Assembly: GCF_000820165.1 (NCBI RefSeq)
Contig: NZ_CDDD01000101.1
Location: 186,001-250,000, forward strand
Reading direction: 5' to 3'
Length of the DNA stretch: 64,000 bases
From: Aeromonas taiwanensis
Lineage (GTDB): Bacteria > Pseudomonadota > Gammaproteobacteria > Enterobacterales > Aeromonadaceae
The translations under genes were made by a program, and so were the position numbers. The notes beneath the pieces are model-generated. The model had not been told where the DNA came from and ran no database searches. It saw only the letters and a list, made by a program, of their open reading frames with translations. Every line of letters starts with the position of its first letter. The first letter of the stretch is position 1. This document shows, piece by piece, positions 28,700-36,968 of the stretch.

Positions 28700-29456
28700 C
28701 GCTGACCGGCCAGTCCTGGTGCTGCTGCACGGTCTGCTCGGCGACACCGACGACTGGCAGCCCGTCATCCGGGCCCTGCCCGACGTCGAATGCCATCCCC
28801 TGGATCTGCCGGGCCACGGCCGCAACCGGGCACTGCGGGTGAGCGGCTTTGACGAAGCCCATCGCTGGCTCTGCGACGAGCTCGCCGCCCGTGGCATCCG
28901 TCGCTACCGCCTGGCGGGCTATTCCCTGGGTGGACGCCTCGCCCTCTATCACGCCAGCCAGTCCCCGGCGGGGCTGCAAGCCCTGCTGCTGGAGAACTGC
29001 CATCCCGGCCTGCCCGCCGGGGAGCGCGCCGCGCGCCTGGCCCACGACGAGCAGTGGGCCAAGCGCTTCGAGCAGGAACCCCTGGCCGAGGTGCTGGCAG
29101 ACTGGTATCTGCAAGGGGTGTTCGCCGATCTGGACAACGCCGCCCGGGCCCGCCAGGCCGCCCGGCGCCTTGGCAACGACGGCAGGGCCGTGGCCGCCAT
29201 GCTGCGGGCCACCTCCCTGGGCAGGCAGCCGAACCTCGCCCCCTGGCTCGGGGAAACCGGGCTGCCGGTGTGCTGGGTCTCCGGCAACCGGGATCACAAA
29301 TTCCATGGCCTGGCTTGCCAGCTGGTAAAGCAAGGCTGCAATATCAAACACTTGGCTCTGGAAGGCGGGCACAACCTGCACGCCGGCCAGCCCGATACCT
29401 TTGCCCGGCTCCTGCGGGAGTGGGTCAACCAACCAGAAGAGAAGATCCATGATTGA
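28689..29456 (+). CDS. menH: SHCHC synthase MenH
   Basis: A 255-residue alpha/beta-hydrolase that eliminates pyruvate from SEPHCHC to give SHCHC. Landmarks are the HGLLGD oxyanion region near the N-terminus, the nucleophile elbow GYSLGG (about residue 78) and the catalytic histidine in GGHNLH near the C-terminus. The start is a GTG inside the end of menD (11-base overlap) with GGGAG about 9 bases upstream; no later ATG preserves the HGLLGD block. Translational coupling with menD and menB is likely. Confidence 0.92.
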   Translation: MASNADRPVLVLLHGLLGDTDDWQPVIRALPDVECHPLDLPGHGRNRALRVSGFDEAHRWLCDELAARGIRRYRLAGYSLGGRLALYHASQSPAGLQALLLENCHPGLPAGERAARLAHDEQWAKRFEQEPLAEVLADWYLQGVFADLDNAARARQAARRLGNDGRAVAAMLRATSLGRQPNLAPWLGETGLPVCWVSGNRDHKFHGLACQLVKQGCNIKHLALEGGHNLHAGQPDTFARLLREWVNQPEEKIHD

Positions 29457-30309
29457 AGCGATGACGGAAGCCGAGCTCTACGCCCCTGTCGAGTGGCAAG
29501 ACTGCTCCGCCGGTTACGAGGACATCCTCTATCACAAGTCCCGGGATGGCATTGCCAAGATCACCATCAACCGTCCCCAGGTGCGCAACGCCTTCCGCCC
29601 CCGCACCGTGAAGGAGATGCTGCAGGCCCTGGCCGATGCCCGCTACGACGATCAGGTGGGCACCATCATCCTCACCGGCTTCGGCGAGCAGGCCTTCTGC
29701 GCCGGCGGTGACCAGAAGATCCGTGGCGACTACGGTGGCTACAAGGATGATGAAGGCACCCATCACCTCAACGTGCTCGACTTCCAGCGCGACATCCGCA
29801 CCTGCCCGAAACCCGTGGTGGCCATGGTGGCCGGCTACGCGGTCGGTGGCGGCCACGTGCTGCACATGATGTGCGACCTGACCATCGCCGCCGACAATGC
29901 CCAGTTCGGCCAGACCGGCCCGAAAGTGGGTTCCTTCGATGGCGGCTGGGGTGCCTCCTACATGGCGCGCATCGTCGGCCAGAAGAAGGCCCGCGAGATC
30001 TGGTTCCTGTGCCGTCTGTATGACGCCAAGCAGGCCCTCGACATGGGGCTGGTCAACACCGTCGTGCCGGTCGCCGAGCTGGAGCGTGAAACCGTGCGCT
30101 GGTGCCGCGAGATGCTGCAACACAGCCCGATGGCGCTGCGCTGCCTGAAGGCCGCCCTGAACGCCGACTGCGACGGCCAGGCCGGGTTGCAGGAGCTGGC
30201 GGGCAATGCCACCATGCTGTTCTACATGACCGAAGAGGGTCAGGAAGGGCGCAACGCGTTCAACGAGAAACGCCGTCCCGACTTCTCCAAATACAAGCGG
30301 AATCCCTGA
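29449..30309 (+). CDS. menB: 1,4-dihydroxy-2-naphthoyl-CoA synthase MenB
   Basis: A 286-residue crotonase-fold enzyme that cyclises o-succinylbenzoyl-CoA. Recognisable blocks are [30 protein letters not shown] (oxyanion hole and active-site region), GSFDGGWG and the C-terminal [14 protein letters not shown] typical of MenB. It starts inside the end of menH (8-base overlap) and its TGA overlaps the menC ATG. Confidence 0.97.
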   Translation: MIEAMTEAELYAPVEWQDCSAGYEDILYHKSRDGIAKITINRPQVRNAFRPRTVKEMLQALADARYDDQVGTIILTGFGEQAFCAGGDQKIRGDYGGYKDDEGTHHLNVLDFQRDIRTCPKPVVAMVAGYAVGGGHVLHMMCDLTIAADNAQFGQTGPKVGSFDGGWGASYMARIVGQKKAREIWFLCRLYDAKQALDMGLVNTVVPVAELERETVRWCREMLQHSPMALRCLKAALNADCDGQAGLQELAGNATMLFYMTEEGQEGRNAFNEKRRPDFSKYKRNP

Positions 30310-31238
30310 TGACACTCGCCCTCTATCGCTACCAGCTGCCCTTTACCCAGCCCCTGACCTTTCACGGCAAGGTGGAGGTGGCGCGAGAGGGCCTGCTGGT
30401 GCGCATCGGCAACGGCTGGGGGGAGATAGCCCCCTTGCCCGGCTTCTCCAGAGAGACCCTGGCCGAGGCCGAGGCGGAAGCCCTCGACTGCCTCGCCAGG
30501 CTGGCACGGGGGCAGACCACGGCCCCCCGGCTACCCTCGGTGCAGTTCGGCCTGGACTGTGCGCACCGCCACTGGCCCGAGCAGGGCGCCCCCCTGCCCG
30601 AGCCCTATCCGCTCATTCAGGGCTCTCCCCAGGAGCTGCTCAAGAACTGGAAGCAGTGGCTGCACGAGACGCCCCTCAAGGCCAAGCTCAAGGTTGCCCG
30701 CTACCCCATGCGGGACGAGCTGGCCCTGATCCGCCTGCTGCTCGACAGGCGCCCCAATCTCAAGCTGGTGCTGGATGCCAACCAGGGCTGGAACCGCGAG
30801 GAGGCCTGGGCCTTCTGCGGCCACCTGGATCCGAACCGGATCGAATATCTGGAAGATCTCTGCGCCAACTTCGAGGACATCGCCTTCGTCGCCAGCCGCA
30901 CCGGCATGCCGGTGGCGCTGGACGAGCTGCTGGCCCAGGGCAAGGACTGGGAGCCCATCCCCCAGCTGCGCGCCCTGGTGCTCAAGCCGACCCTGCTCGG
31001 GTCCCTGACCCGCTGCGAGGCCCTGGTGGCCCGCGCCCGGGAGCTGCGCCTCAAGGTCATCGTCTCCTCCTGCTTCGAGTCCGGAGTGGGTCTGGGCCAG
31101 CTCGCCCGCCTCGCGGGAGAGTGGGCACCGGATCAAGCCCCCGGCCTCGACACCCGGCGCTGGCTGGCCGGGGATCTGCTGGACCCGCAGGGCCAACCCG
31201 ATCCCGGCAAGATGGAGCCCCTGTTCCACCGTGACTGA
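30309..31238 (+). CDS. menC: o-Succinylbenzoate synthase MenC
   Basis: A 309-residue enolase-superfamily enzyme dehydrating SHCHC to o-succinylbenzoate. The catalytic lysine region is KAKLKVAR; metal ligands follow in VLDANQGWN, EYLEDLC and ALDEL. Start overlaps the menB stop (TGATG) and the end overlaps menE by 8 bases. Within the pathway MenC acts before MenE and MenB, so gene order does not follow reaction order. Confidence 0.95.
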   Translation: MTLALYRYQLPFTQPLTFHGKVEVAREGLLVRIGNGWGEIAPLPGFSRETLAEAEAEALDCLARLARGQTTAPRLPSVQFGLDCAHRHWPEQGAPLPEPYPLIQGSPQELLKNWKQWLHETPLKAKLKVARYPMRDELALIRLLLDRRPNLKLVLDANQGWNREEAWAFCGHLDPNRIEYLEDLCANFEDIAFVASRTGMPVALDELLAQGKDWEPIPQLRALVLKPTLLGSLTRCEALVARARELRLKVIVSSCFESGVGLGQLARLAGEWAPDQAPGLDTRRWLAGDLLDPQGQPDPGKMEPLFHRD

Positions 31239-32664
31239 CCGGGAAAGCCTGTCGCCGGCGCCTCACCCCGTCGAACCCTGTCCGGTACGCCACTGGGCAC
31301 GGGTTGCCCCCGACCGCATCGCCCTCCACGGCGCCCCTCATCCGGATGAGACCCTCGGCTACCGGCAGCTGGATGCACGGCTCAACGCCCTGTGCCAGCA
31401 GCTGGAGCAGGCGGGCTTGAAGGCCGGAGACCGCCTCGTCGCCGTGGTGCGCGGCGCCCTGGAAGATGTCCTGCTGGCCTGGGCCTGCGTGCGCACCGGC
31501 CTCGTCTTCTGCCCCCTCAACCCCGCCTTCCCCGTTGCCAGGCAGGCCGAGCTGGCGCGCCAGCTTGACGTGGCCGCCTGCTGGTCGGCGAGCGAGATCC
31601 CGACCGGCCCCTGGCAGGCGCTGCGGCTGGACTTCACGGCCGAGCGGGAGATGGACGAGGAGCCCGTCTGGCTGGTGCCGGCGCGGCTCAACAACATGAT
31701 CCTCACCTCGGGCTCCAGCGGCACGCCCAAGGCGGTGGTGCACCGCCTGGCGAACCACCTGGCCTCGGCGCGGGGGTCCACCAGCCTGATCCCGCTCGAT
31801 GAGCGCTGCGGCTGGCTGCTCTCCCTGCCGCTGTTCCACGTCGGCGGCTACGCCATCCTCTTCCGGGTCTTCCTCGCGGGGGCCGCCCTGGTGCTGGACG
31901 ATCGCAGCCGCCCCCTCGGGGAGCGGCTCGAACGCCAGCCCATCACCCACCTCTCCCTGGTGCCGACCCAGCTCTGGCGTCTGCTGGCACAGGGCTTCGA
32001 TCCCGGCCGCACCCGGCTGCGCGAGCTGCTGCTCGGGGGCGCCGCCATCCCGGCCCCCCTGGTGGCGCGGCTGGCCGCCATGGGGCTGGTGCCCAAGGTG
32101 AGCTACGGCCTCTCCGAGATGGGCAGCCAGGTCTGTACCGGCCAACCCGCCGGGGCCGGCGTGGTGGGCCTGCCCCTGCCGGGGCGGGAGGTCTGCATTC
32201 GGCAGGGGGAGATCTGCGTGCGCGGCGAGACCCTGTTTGCGGGCTACTTCAAGGACGGCGCGCTGGCGCTGCCCCTCGATCAGGGCGGCTGGTTCCACAC
32301 CCGGGACAAGGGCTACCTCACCACAGGCGGCGAGCTGGTGGTGGAGGGACGCCTCGACAACCTCTTCATCTCGGGGGGCGAGAACATCCAGCCCGAGACC
32401 ATAGAGCAGCGGCTGGTGGATCACCCCGCCGTGGCCCAGGCCCTGGTGGTGCCGGTGCCGAGCGAGGAGTGGGGCCAGCGCCCCGCCGCCTTTATCGACT
32501 GGCACGGCGAACCTGTCCCCCCTGCCGAGCTGGCCGCCTGGATCAGGCTGTCGTTACCCGGCTTTATGGTACCGGACCAGTGGCTCCCCTGGCCGGATCT
32601 CGGCGGCAACCTGAAACCCTCCCGCACCCTGCTGGCCGCGCAGGCCAACGACTCTTCCCACTGA
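31231..32664 (+). CDS. menE: o-Succinylbenzoate--CoA ligase MenE
   Basis: A 477-residue ANL-superfamily adenylating enzyme that activates o-succinylbenzoate with CoA. The P-loop is LTSGSSGTPKAVVH (about residues 158-171), followed by YGLSEMG, the HTRDKG motif and a C-terminal domain ending with GGNLKPSR. Start is GTG, 8 bases inside menC. Last gene of menFDHBCE; a hairpin follows 20 bases later. Confidence 0.95.
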   Translation: MTDRESLSPAPHPVEPCPVRHWARVAPDRIALHGAPHPDETLGYRQLDARLNALCQQLEQAGLKAGDRLVAVVRGALEDVLLAWACVRTGLVFCPLNPAFPVARQAELARQLDVAACWSASEIPTGPWQALRLDFTAEREMDEEPVWLVPARLNNMILTSGSSGTPKAVVHRLANHLASARGSTSLIPLDERCGWLLSLPLFHVGGYAILFRVFLAGAALVLDDRSRPLGERLERQPITHLSLVPTQLWRLLAQGFDPGRTRLRELLLGGAAIPAPLVARLAAMGLVPKVSYGLSEMGSQVCTGQPAGAGVVGLPLPGREVCIRQGEICVRGETLFAGYFKDGALALPLDQGGWFHTRDKGYLTTGGELVVEGRLDNLFISGGENIQPETIEQRLVDHPAVAQALVVPVPSEEWGQRPAAFIDWHGEPVPPAELAAWIRLSLPGFMVPDQWLPWPDLGGNLKPSRTLLAAQANDSSH

Positions 32665-32683
32665 GACGCTGGCATCGATACCC

Positions 32684-32708
32684 AAGGGTGGCCATGGCCG
32701 CCCTTTTG
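32684..32708 (+). terminator. Probable terminator of the men operon
   Basis: AAGGGTGGCC and GGCCGCCCTT pair (one G-T) and are followed by four T residues in all. Confidence 0.6.
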
Positions 32709-32802
32709 ATTGGAGGATGTTAAGCGGGACAGGATCAAGCAGTTAGCCACTCCCGTCATGCGACAACCTCTGCCCGAGTGACTCCCTTCACCGCCATCAG
32801 AC

Positions 32803-32832
32803 CTGACGCGCCGCGGCAACTTGTAATAGAAT
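32803..32832 (+). promoter_or_regulatory. Possible sigma-70 promoter for sanA
   Basis: CTGACG at 32803-32808 and TAGAAT at 32827-32832 are spaced by 18 bases, about 45 bases before the sanA ATG. Confidence 0.4.
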
Positions 32833-32875
32833 GGCCCCCTGTCATCTCTTACTTCAGACCCGAACCGCACCGCGC

Positions 32876-33739
32876 ATGAAGAAGTTTGCCAAGATCCTGC
32901 TCGCCTGCCTCTGCCTGTTGCTGGCCTTCGCCGCCGCCCTGCTCGGCTACAGCGAGTGGACCGTCTCCGACGCCCGTCACTACACCTATGACGACGTCGA
33001 TGCGGTGCCCTACAACCGGGTCGCCCTGGTGCTCGGCACCTCCAAATACCTGATCGGCGGCAGCCCGAACCACTACTTCAAGTACAGGATCAAGGCCGCC
33101 GCCGAGCTCTACAACAACGGCAAGGTGGACTACATCCTGGTCTCCGGCGACAACGCCACCGTGCAGTACAACGAGCCGCGCCAGATGCGGCGAGCCCTGA
33201 TCCAGGCCGGCATCCCGGCCAGCGCCATCTACAGCGACTACGCCGGTTTTCGCACCCTGGACTCCATCGTCCGGGCCAAGGAGGTATTCGGCCAGAGCCA
33301 CTTCACCGTGGTCTCCCAGGCCTTTCACAACGAGCGCGCCATCTTCATCGCCCGCCACTTCGGCATCGAGGCGGTCGGCTTCAACGCCGTGGATCCCAGC
33401 GCCTATCAGGGCATCAAGACCCGGGTACGCGAGGTGTTCGCCCGCCTGATGGGGCTGCTCGACCTCTACGTGCTGGACAAGGGGCCCAAATTCCTCGGTG
33501 AGCCCATCGTCATCGGCGCCCCCGCCCCCTGCCAGTCCCTGAGCACCATAGGGGCGAGCCAGCCCTGCCTGCCCCCGCCATCCCGGGTGCCGGCAACCGA
33601 CCCCGTCGCCAGCGTATCAACCAGCGGCGCCGTGGCCACCAGTGCGGCCACCCAGGCCGTTGCCCCCGCCAGCGGCGCGACCCCGACCAGTGCCGCCACC
33701 CCCACCAGCGCGGCGGCACCGACCAGCGCGACCGACTGA
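32876..33739 (+). CDS. sanA: SanA-type DUF218 envelope protein with low-complexity tail
   Basis: A 287-residue protein anchored by one N-terminal membrane segment (about 5-24). The DUF218 core has LVLGTSKY, VSGDNA, YNEPRQMRRALIQAG, DYAGFRTLDS and RFLG-like blocks, as in E. coli SanA, which affects envelope barrier function and vancomycin tolerance. The enzymatic role is unknown. From about residue 218 the family homology ends, and an Ala/Thr/Ser/Pro-rich tail of some 70 residues follows, containing repeats of the form TPTSAA encoded by an 18-base unit. The tail is absent from E. coli SanA. Confidence 0.88.
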   Translation: MKKFAKILLACLCLLLAFAAALLGYSEWTVSDARHYTYDDVDAVPYNRVALVLGTSKYLIGGSPNHYFKYRIKAAAELYNNGKVDYILVSGDNATVQYNEPRQMRRALIQAGIPASAIYSDYAGFRTLDSIVRAKEVFGQSHFTVVSQAFHNERAIFIARHFGIEAVGFNAVDPSAYQGIKTRVREVFARLMGLLDLYVLDKGPKFLGEPIVIGAPAPCQSLSTIGASQPCLPPPSRVPATDPVASVSTSGAVATSAATQAVAPASGATPTSAATPTSAAAPTSATD

Positions 33740-33754
33740 TCCCCGAACCCAGCA

Positions 33755-33790
33755 AATGAAGAGACCCGCCGATTGGCGGGTCTCTTCATT
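33755..33790. terminator. Bidirectional terminator between sanA and sodA
   Basis: A perfect 16-base-pair stem (AATGAAGAGACCCGCC and its complement) around a GATT loop serves the convergent sanA and sodA genes. Confidence 0.85.
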
Positions 33791-33816
33791 GGGTACGTCA
33801 GGCGCATCCGCCAGCC

Positions 33817-34431
33817 TTATGCCAGCGCCCCACGGTAGCGCCGCGCCACCTCGGGCCAGTCGATGACGTTGTAAAATGCGGCAATGTAGTCGGGACGCTT
33901 GTTCTGGTACTTGAGGTAGTAGGCGTGCTCCCACACGTCCAGCCCCAGGATGGGCACCAGCCCGTCCATCAGGGGGCTGTCCTGGTTGGCACTGCTCACC
34001 ACCTGCAGCTTGCCCGTCTCGTCCACCACCAGCCAGGCCCAGCCGCTGCCAAAGCGACTCAGGGCCGCCTGGGTGAAGGCCTGCCTGAAGGCCTCCTGCC
34101 CGCCCAGATCCCGCTGGATCGCCGCGGCCAGCTCACCCGTCGGCTCACCGCCCCCTTGCGGACTCATCACCTGCCAGAACAGGCTGTGGTTGGCATGGCC
34201 GCCGCCGTGATTGCGCACCGCCCCCTGCACCGCGGCTGGCAGGCTGTCGACGCTGGCCAGCAGGGCCTCCAACGGCAGGGCAGCCAGCTCCGGCAGATCG
34301 GCCAGGGCGGCATTGAGATTGGTGACATAGGTCTGGTGATGGCGGCTGTGATGGATCTCCATGGTCAGCGCGTCGATATGGGGCTCCAGGGCGTCATAGG
34401 CGTATGGAAGAGCAGGCAGGGTATGGCTCAT
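33817..34431 (-). CDS. sodA: Manganese-type superoxide dismutase SodA
   Basis: A 204-residue cytosolic enzyme converting superoxide to peroxide. The metal ligands sit in [11 protein letters not shown] (first His), [10 protein letters not shown] (second His) and [10 protein letters not shown] (Asp and third His). The GGHANH and [15 protein letters not shown] forms are those of Mn-SodA rather than Fe-SodB. It is the second gene of a two-gene minus-strand unit whose first gene is preceded by a strong Fur box, so it should be induced by iron limitation, consistent with E. coli sodA. Confidence 0.95.
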   Translation of the reverse strand: MSHTLPALPYAYDALEPHIDALTMEIHHSRHHQTYVTNLNAALADLPELAALPLEALLASVDSLPAAVQGAVRNHGGGHANHSLFWQVMSPQGGGEPTGELAAAIQRDLGGQEAFRQAFTQAALSRFGSGWAWLVVDETGKLQVVSSANQDSPLMDGLVPILGLDVWEHAYYLKYQNKRPDYIAAFYNVIDWPEVARRYRGALA

Positions 34432-34454
34432 GTTCGTTCTCTCTCGTGTTGGAT

Positions 34455-34934
34455 TCAATGCAGTTGATGGGCGGGCCCGGTCTGGCAGTGGCATTGACCC
34501 AGGCAGTGCTGGATGCCGTCGTGGTGACCGTGCCTGCGCACGAAGGCAAGCAGTTCGGTGCGGGTGCTGCGGCTGTGGCGCAGGGCCGCCGCTCGCAGCA
34601 CCTCTGAGCTGGCGGGAGACTGGCTGGTGGCGAGCAGGCAGTCGTGGATGTGGCACAGCAGATCGGCCGCCCGCTCTGGCAGCGTCATGGCCACCAGCAG
34701 ATCCGCCAGGTTGTGGTGGGCCACCACCAGGGCTGCCACCGCCTCGTCGGCATCCGGCCAGCTGGCAAACTGCTGGCGAGCCAGCCACAGGGCCTGCTGG
34801 TAGCAGTCGAGTGCCCTGGCGTGCTCCCCCGCTTCGAAATGGCGGTTGCCACTCAGGGTCTGCCCCTTCCAGTGCGCCATGCTGCTGTCCGCCTCCGTGG
34901 TGCCGATCCACCCCTTCACCCAGGTTCCCGTCAT
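34455..34934 (-). CDS. sodA-linked TPR-like protein of unknown function
   Basis: A 159-residue cytosolic, mostly helical protein. Residues about 20-110 look like two or three TPR-type helix pairs ([20 protein letters not shown], then [14 protein letters not shown]). The C-terminus is rich in histidine and cysteine ([17 protein letters not shown]), suggesting metal binding. It ends 23 bases before sodA and directly follows the Fur box, so the two are presumably cotranscribed under iron control. Vibrio and Pseudomonas also carry small unknown genes beside sodA; a relation to these is possible. The ATG at 34934 has a poor ribosome site; one further in (34880) is an alternative. Confidence 0.7.
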   Translation of the reverse strand: MTGTWVKGWIGTTEADSSMAHWKGQTLSGNRHFEAGEHARALDCYQQALWLARQQFASWPDADEAVAALVVAHHNLADLLVAMTLPERAADLLCHIHDCLLATSQSPASSEVLRAAALRHSRSTRTELLAFVRRHGHHDGIQHCLGQCHCQTGPAHQLH

Positions 34935-34947
34935 GATTTGACTACTT

Positions 34948-34969
34948 AAATGATAATAATTATTATTTA
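34948..34969 (-). promoter_or_regulatory. Fur box upstream of the sodA operon
   Basis: AAATGATAATAATTATTATT is an almost perfect inverted repeat of the GATAAT type and matches the Fur consensus at most positions. It lies about 15 bases before the first ATG of the unit, so bound Fur would block transcription directly. Confidence 0.85.
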
Positions 34970-35159
34970 ACTTAAACTGGTCATGAACACAAGATCTGGT
35001 TGGCGCCACCGCCTCGCCCATATGGGGAGGCGGTTCCCACAATGCCCGGTTTAGTGATCCCATCCACAGATGCATTTGAGTTCGCATACCATGCTGGTGA
35101 CACTGGCATGATGCCGGTCGCTGCCGGATGGGCAGCCGATTTTCACAAGGACGGTGAAG

Positions 35160-36071
35160 ATGAAGAGATGGCTATTGGTGCTCTTGTGCGCCCTGCCCAT
35201 GCTGGGCCAGAGCGCGGGTTATACCCAGACCCGCTACCCCATAGTGCTGGTGCACGGCCTGTTCGGCTTCGACCGGCTGCTGGGGGTCGATTACTTCTAC
35301 GGCATTCCCCAGGCCCTCACCCGGGACGGTGCCCGGGTCTTCGTGGCCCAGGTCTCCGCGACCCAGAGCTCGGAGCTGCGCGGCGAGCAGTTGCTCAGGC
35401 AGGTGCAGCAGGTGCTCGCCATCACCGGAGCTGAGAAGGTGAACCTCATCGGCCACTCCCACGGCGGCCCCACCATTCGCTACGTCGCCTCGGTCGCCCC
35501 CGAGCTGGTTGCTTCCGCCACCAGCGTGGGGGGGGTCAACCAGGGCTCTGAAATCGCCGACCTGGTGCGCGCCAAGGTGGCGCCGGGTTCGGCGGCCGAG
35601 CAACTGGCGGTGGCCGCCGCCTCGGCGCTCTCCGGGGTCATCTCCCTGCTCTCCGGAGGTGCCGATCTGCCCCAGGATCCCCTCGCCTCCCTCGACGCCC
35701 TGACCAGCGAAGGTGCCCGGCGCTTCAACCAGCGCTACCCGGAAGGGCTCCCCGACCAGCATTGCGGTGAGGGGCCCATGCTGGCCGCCAACGGGGTCTA
35801 CTACTTCTCCTGGAGCGGGCGCGGCAACATGACCAACATCCTGGATCCGGTGGATCCGGCCCTGGCGCTGACCGGCACCTTCTTCGGCGAACCCAATGAC
35901 GGCCTGGTGGGGGTCTGCAGCAGCCATCTCGGCAAGGTGATCGGCACCGGCTACCGGATGAACCACCTGGACGAGGTGAACCAATCCTTCGGCATCCACC
36001 ACCTGTTCGACACCGATCCGGTCAGCCTCTATCGCCAGCATGCCAACCGGCTGCAGGGGCTGGGGCTATGA
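35160..36071 (+). CDS. Secreted triacylglycerol lipase (Pseudomonas-type family I)
   Basis: A 303-residue exported lipase. The signal peptide (MKRWLLVLLCALPMLGQSA) is followed by YPIVLVHGLFGFD (oxyanion region), the nucleophile elbow GHSHGG, the catalytic aspartate in PNDGLVGVCSSHLG and the histidine in MNHLDEVNQ. Two cysteines (HCGEG and GVCSS) match the single disulfide of this family. Such lipases are folded by a foldase and leave by type II secretion. ATG at 35160 has AAGGA 8 bases upstream; the GTG two codons earlier is too close. The foldase gene overlaps its stop. Confidence 0.92.
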   Translation: MKRWLLVLLCALPMLGQSAGYTQTRYPIVLVHGLFGFDRLLGVDYFYGIPQALTRDGARVFVAQVSATQSSELRGEQLLRQVQQVLAITGAEKVNLIGHSHGGPTIRYVASVAPELVASATSVGGVNQGSEIADLVRAKVAPGSAAEQLAVAAASALSGVISLLSGGADLPQDPLASLDALTSEGARRFNQRYPEGLPDQHCGEGPMLAANGVYYFSWSGRGNMTNILDPVDPALALTGTFFGEPNDGLVGVCSSHLGKVIGTGYRMNHLDEVNQSFGIHHLFDTDPVSLYRQHANRLQGLGL

Positions 36072-36823
36072 GAGGCCTGCTGCCGGGCGCCCTCGCCCTG
36101 GGTGCCCTCCTCCTGGGAGGCGTCCTGCTCTGGCCTGCTCCCGCCCCCGACCTGGCAGCGGCCCCGGAGCGCGGTGCCCTGCGCCACCAGCTGGCCCAGC
36201 GCCTCGCACAGGGGGAGACGGGGGATGAGGATCCGCTGCTTGCCCGCTACCGGCAGTTTCTGCGGGCTGAGGGGGGGCTGACCGTGCCGACGGATCCCGG
36301 CCTGGCCAGCCTGCAGCAGCTGTTTGACGAGCGGGAGCGGCTACGCCGGCAACACTTCAGCCCGGCCGAGCAGACCAGGCTGTTTGCCGAGGATCGGCTG
36401 ATGGAGCAGTGGACCCTGAAGCGCAAGGCGCTGGCGGAGGCGGACGATGCCGACAAGGGGCCCCTGAGCCAGGAACTCGCGCTCTGGCTGGCAGAGCAGC
36501 CCCAGTGGTTTCAGGAGGCGGAGGCCAATGGCCGTCTGCTCGGGGATCTGCAGCGCCTGGAGCAGGCGCCCCCCGCCGAGCGGGATGCCGTGTTGCTGGA
36601 GCGGCTCGGCCCCGAGGCGGTGGACAGGCTGCACCAGCTCGCCCAGAGCCAGCAGCAGTTCGAACAGCGTCTCACGGGCTATCTGGCGGAGCTGGCCCCC
36701 CTGCCTGCCGAGGCGCGGGCCAGCCAGCAGCAGGAGATACTGGCGCGCTGGTTCGAACCCGGTCAGTGGCGACGGGTGGAGGCCCTCACCCGGCTCAAGC
36801 TGGGCGAGTCATCGGCGCAATGA
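36068..36823 (+). CDS. lifO: Lipase-specific foldase (LifO/LipB family), short and divergent
   Basis: A 251-residue protein with one N-terminal membrane anchor (about 5-23) and a long helical, Gln/Leu/Glu/Arg-rich periplasmic part, as expected of the steric chaperone of family I lipases. It starts within the ATGA stop of the lipase gene, which makes the pairing nearly certain. It is shorter than the roughly 280-340 residues usual for the family, and the signature RxxFDY(F/C)LSA is not intact: the corresponding region appears to be ARYRQFLRAEGG at about residues 58-69. Whether it is functional is open. Confidence 0.75.
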   Translation: MRGLLPGALALGALLLGGVLLWPAPAPDLAAAPERGALRHQLAQRLAQGETGDEDPLLARYRQFLRAEGGLTVPTDPGLASLQQLFDERERLRRQHFSPAEQTRLFAEDRLMEQWTLKRKALAEADDADKGPLSQELALWLAEQPQWFQEAEANGRLLGDLQRLEQAPPAERDAVLLERLGPEAVDRLHQLAQSQQQFEQRLTGYLAELAPLPAEARASQQQEILARWFEPGQWRRVEALTRLKLGESSAQ

Positions 36824-36825
36824 AA

Positions 36826-36849
36826 AGGGGGCCCATACCCGGGCCCCCT
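36826..36849 (+). terminator. Probable terminator of the lipase operon
   Basis: AGGGGGCCC and GGGCCCCCT form a nine-pair stem with a six-base loop three bases after lifO; the T-run is poor. Confidence 0.5.
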
Positions 36850-36873
36850 CGCTTTGATACCGTCACGCTGATT

Positions 36874-36902
36874 GCGGCTTGTTGCCCCCGGCAGCGGCTG
36901 CC
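36874..36902 (-). repeat. Copy of the 3' end of the adjacent periplasmic-protein gene
   Basis: These 29 bases repeat 36974-37003 in direct orientation with a single missing G and no other change. The other copy encodes the last residues of the neighbouring gene (QPLPGANKP). The duplicated piece is in the gap 100 bases beyond and is not followed by a usable frame. Confidence 0.8.
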
Positions 36903-36968
36903 TGAAGGGGAATAGACCACAACGATAAGGGAGCCAGATGCCCCCCTTTCTTCATGCTGCAGCCGTAC

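Noticed and set aside
34935-35087. N-terminal extension of the sodA-linked gene upstream of 34934
   Set aside because: It would run through the Fur box and promoter region and encode atypical residues.
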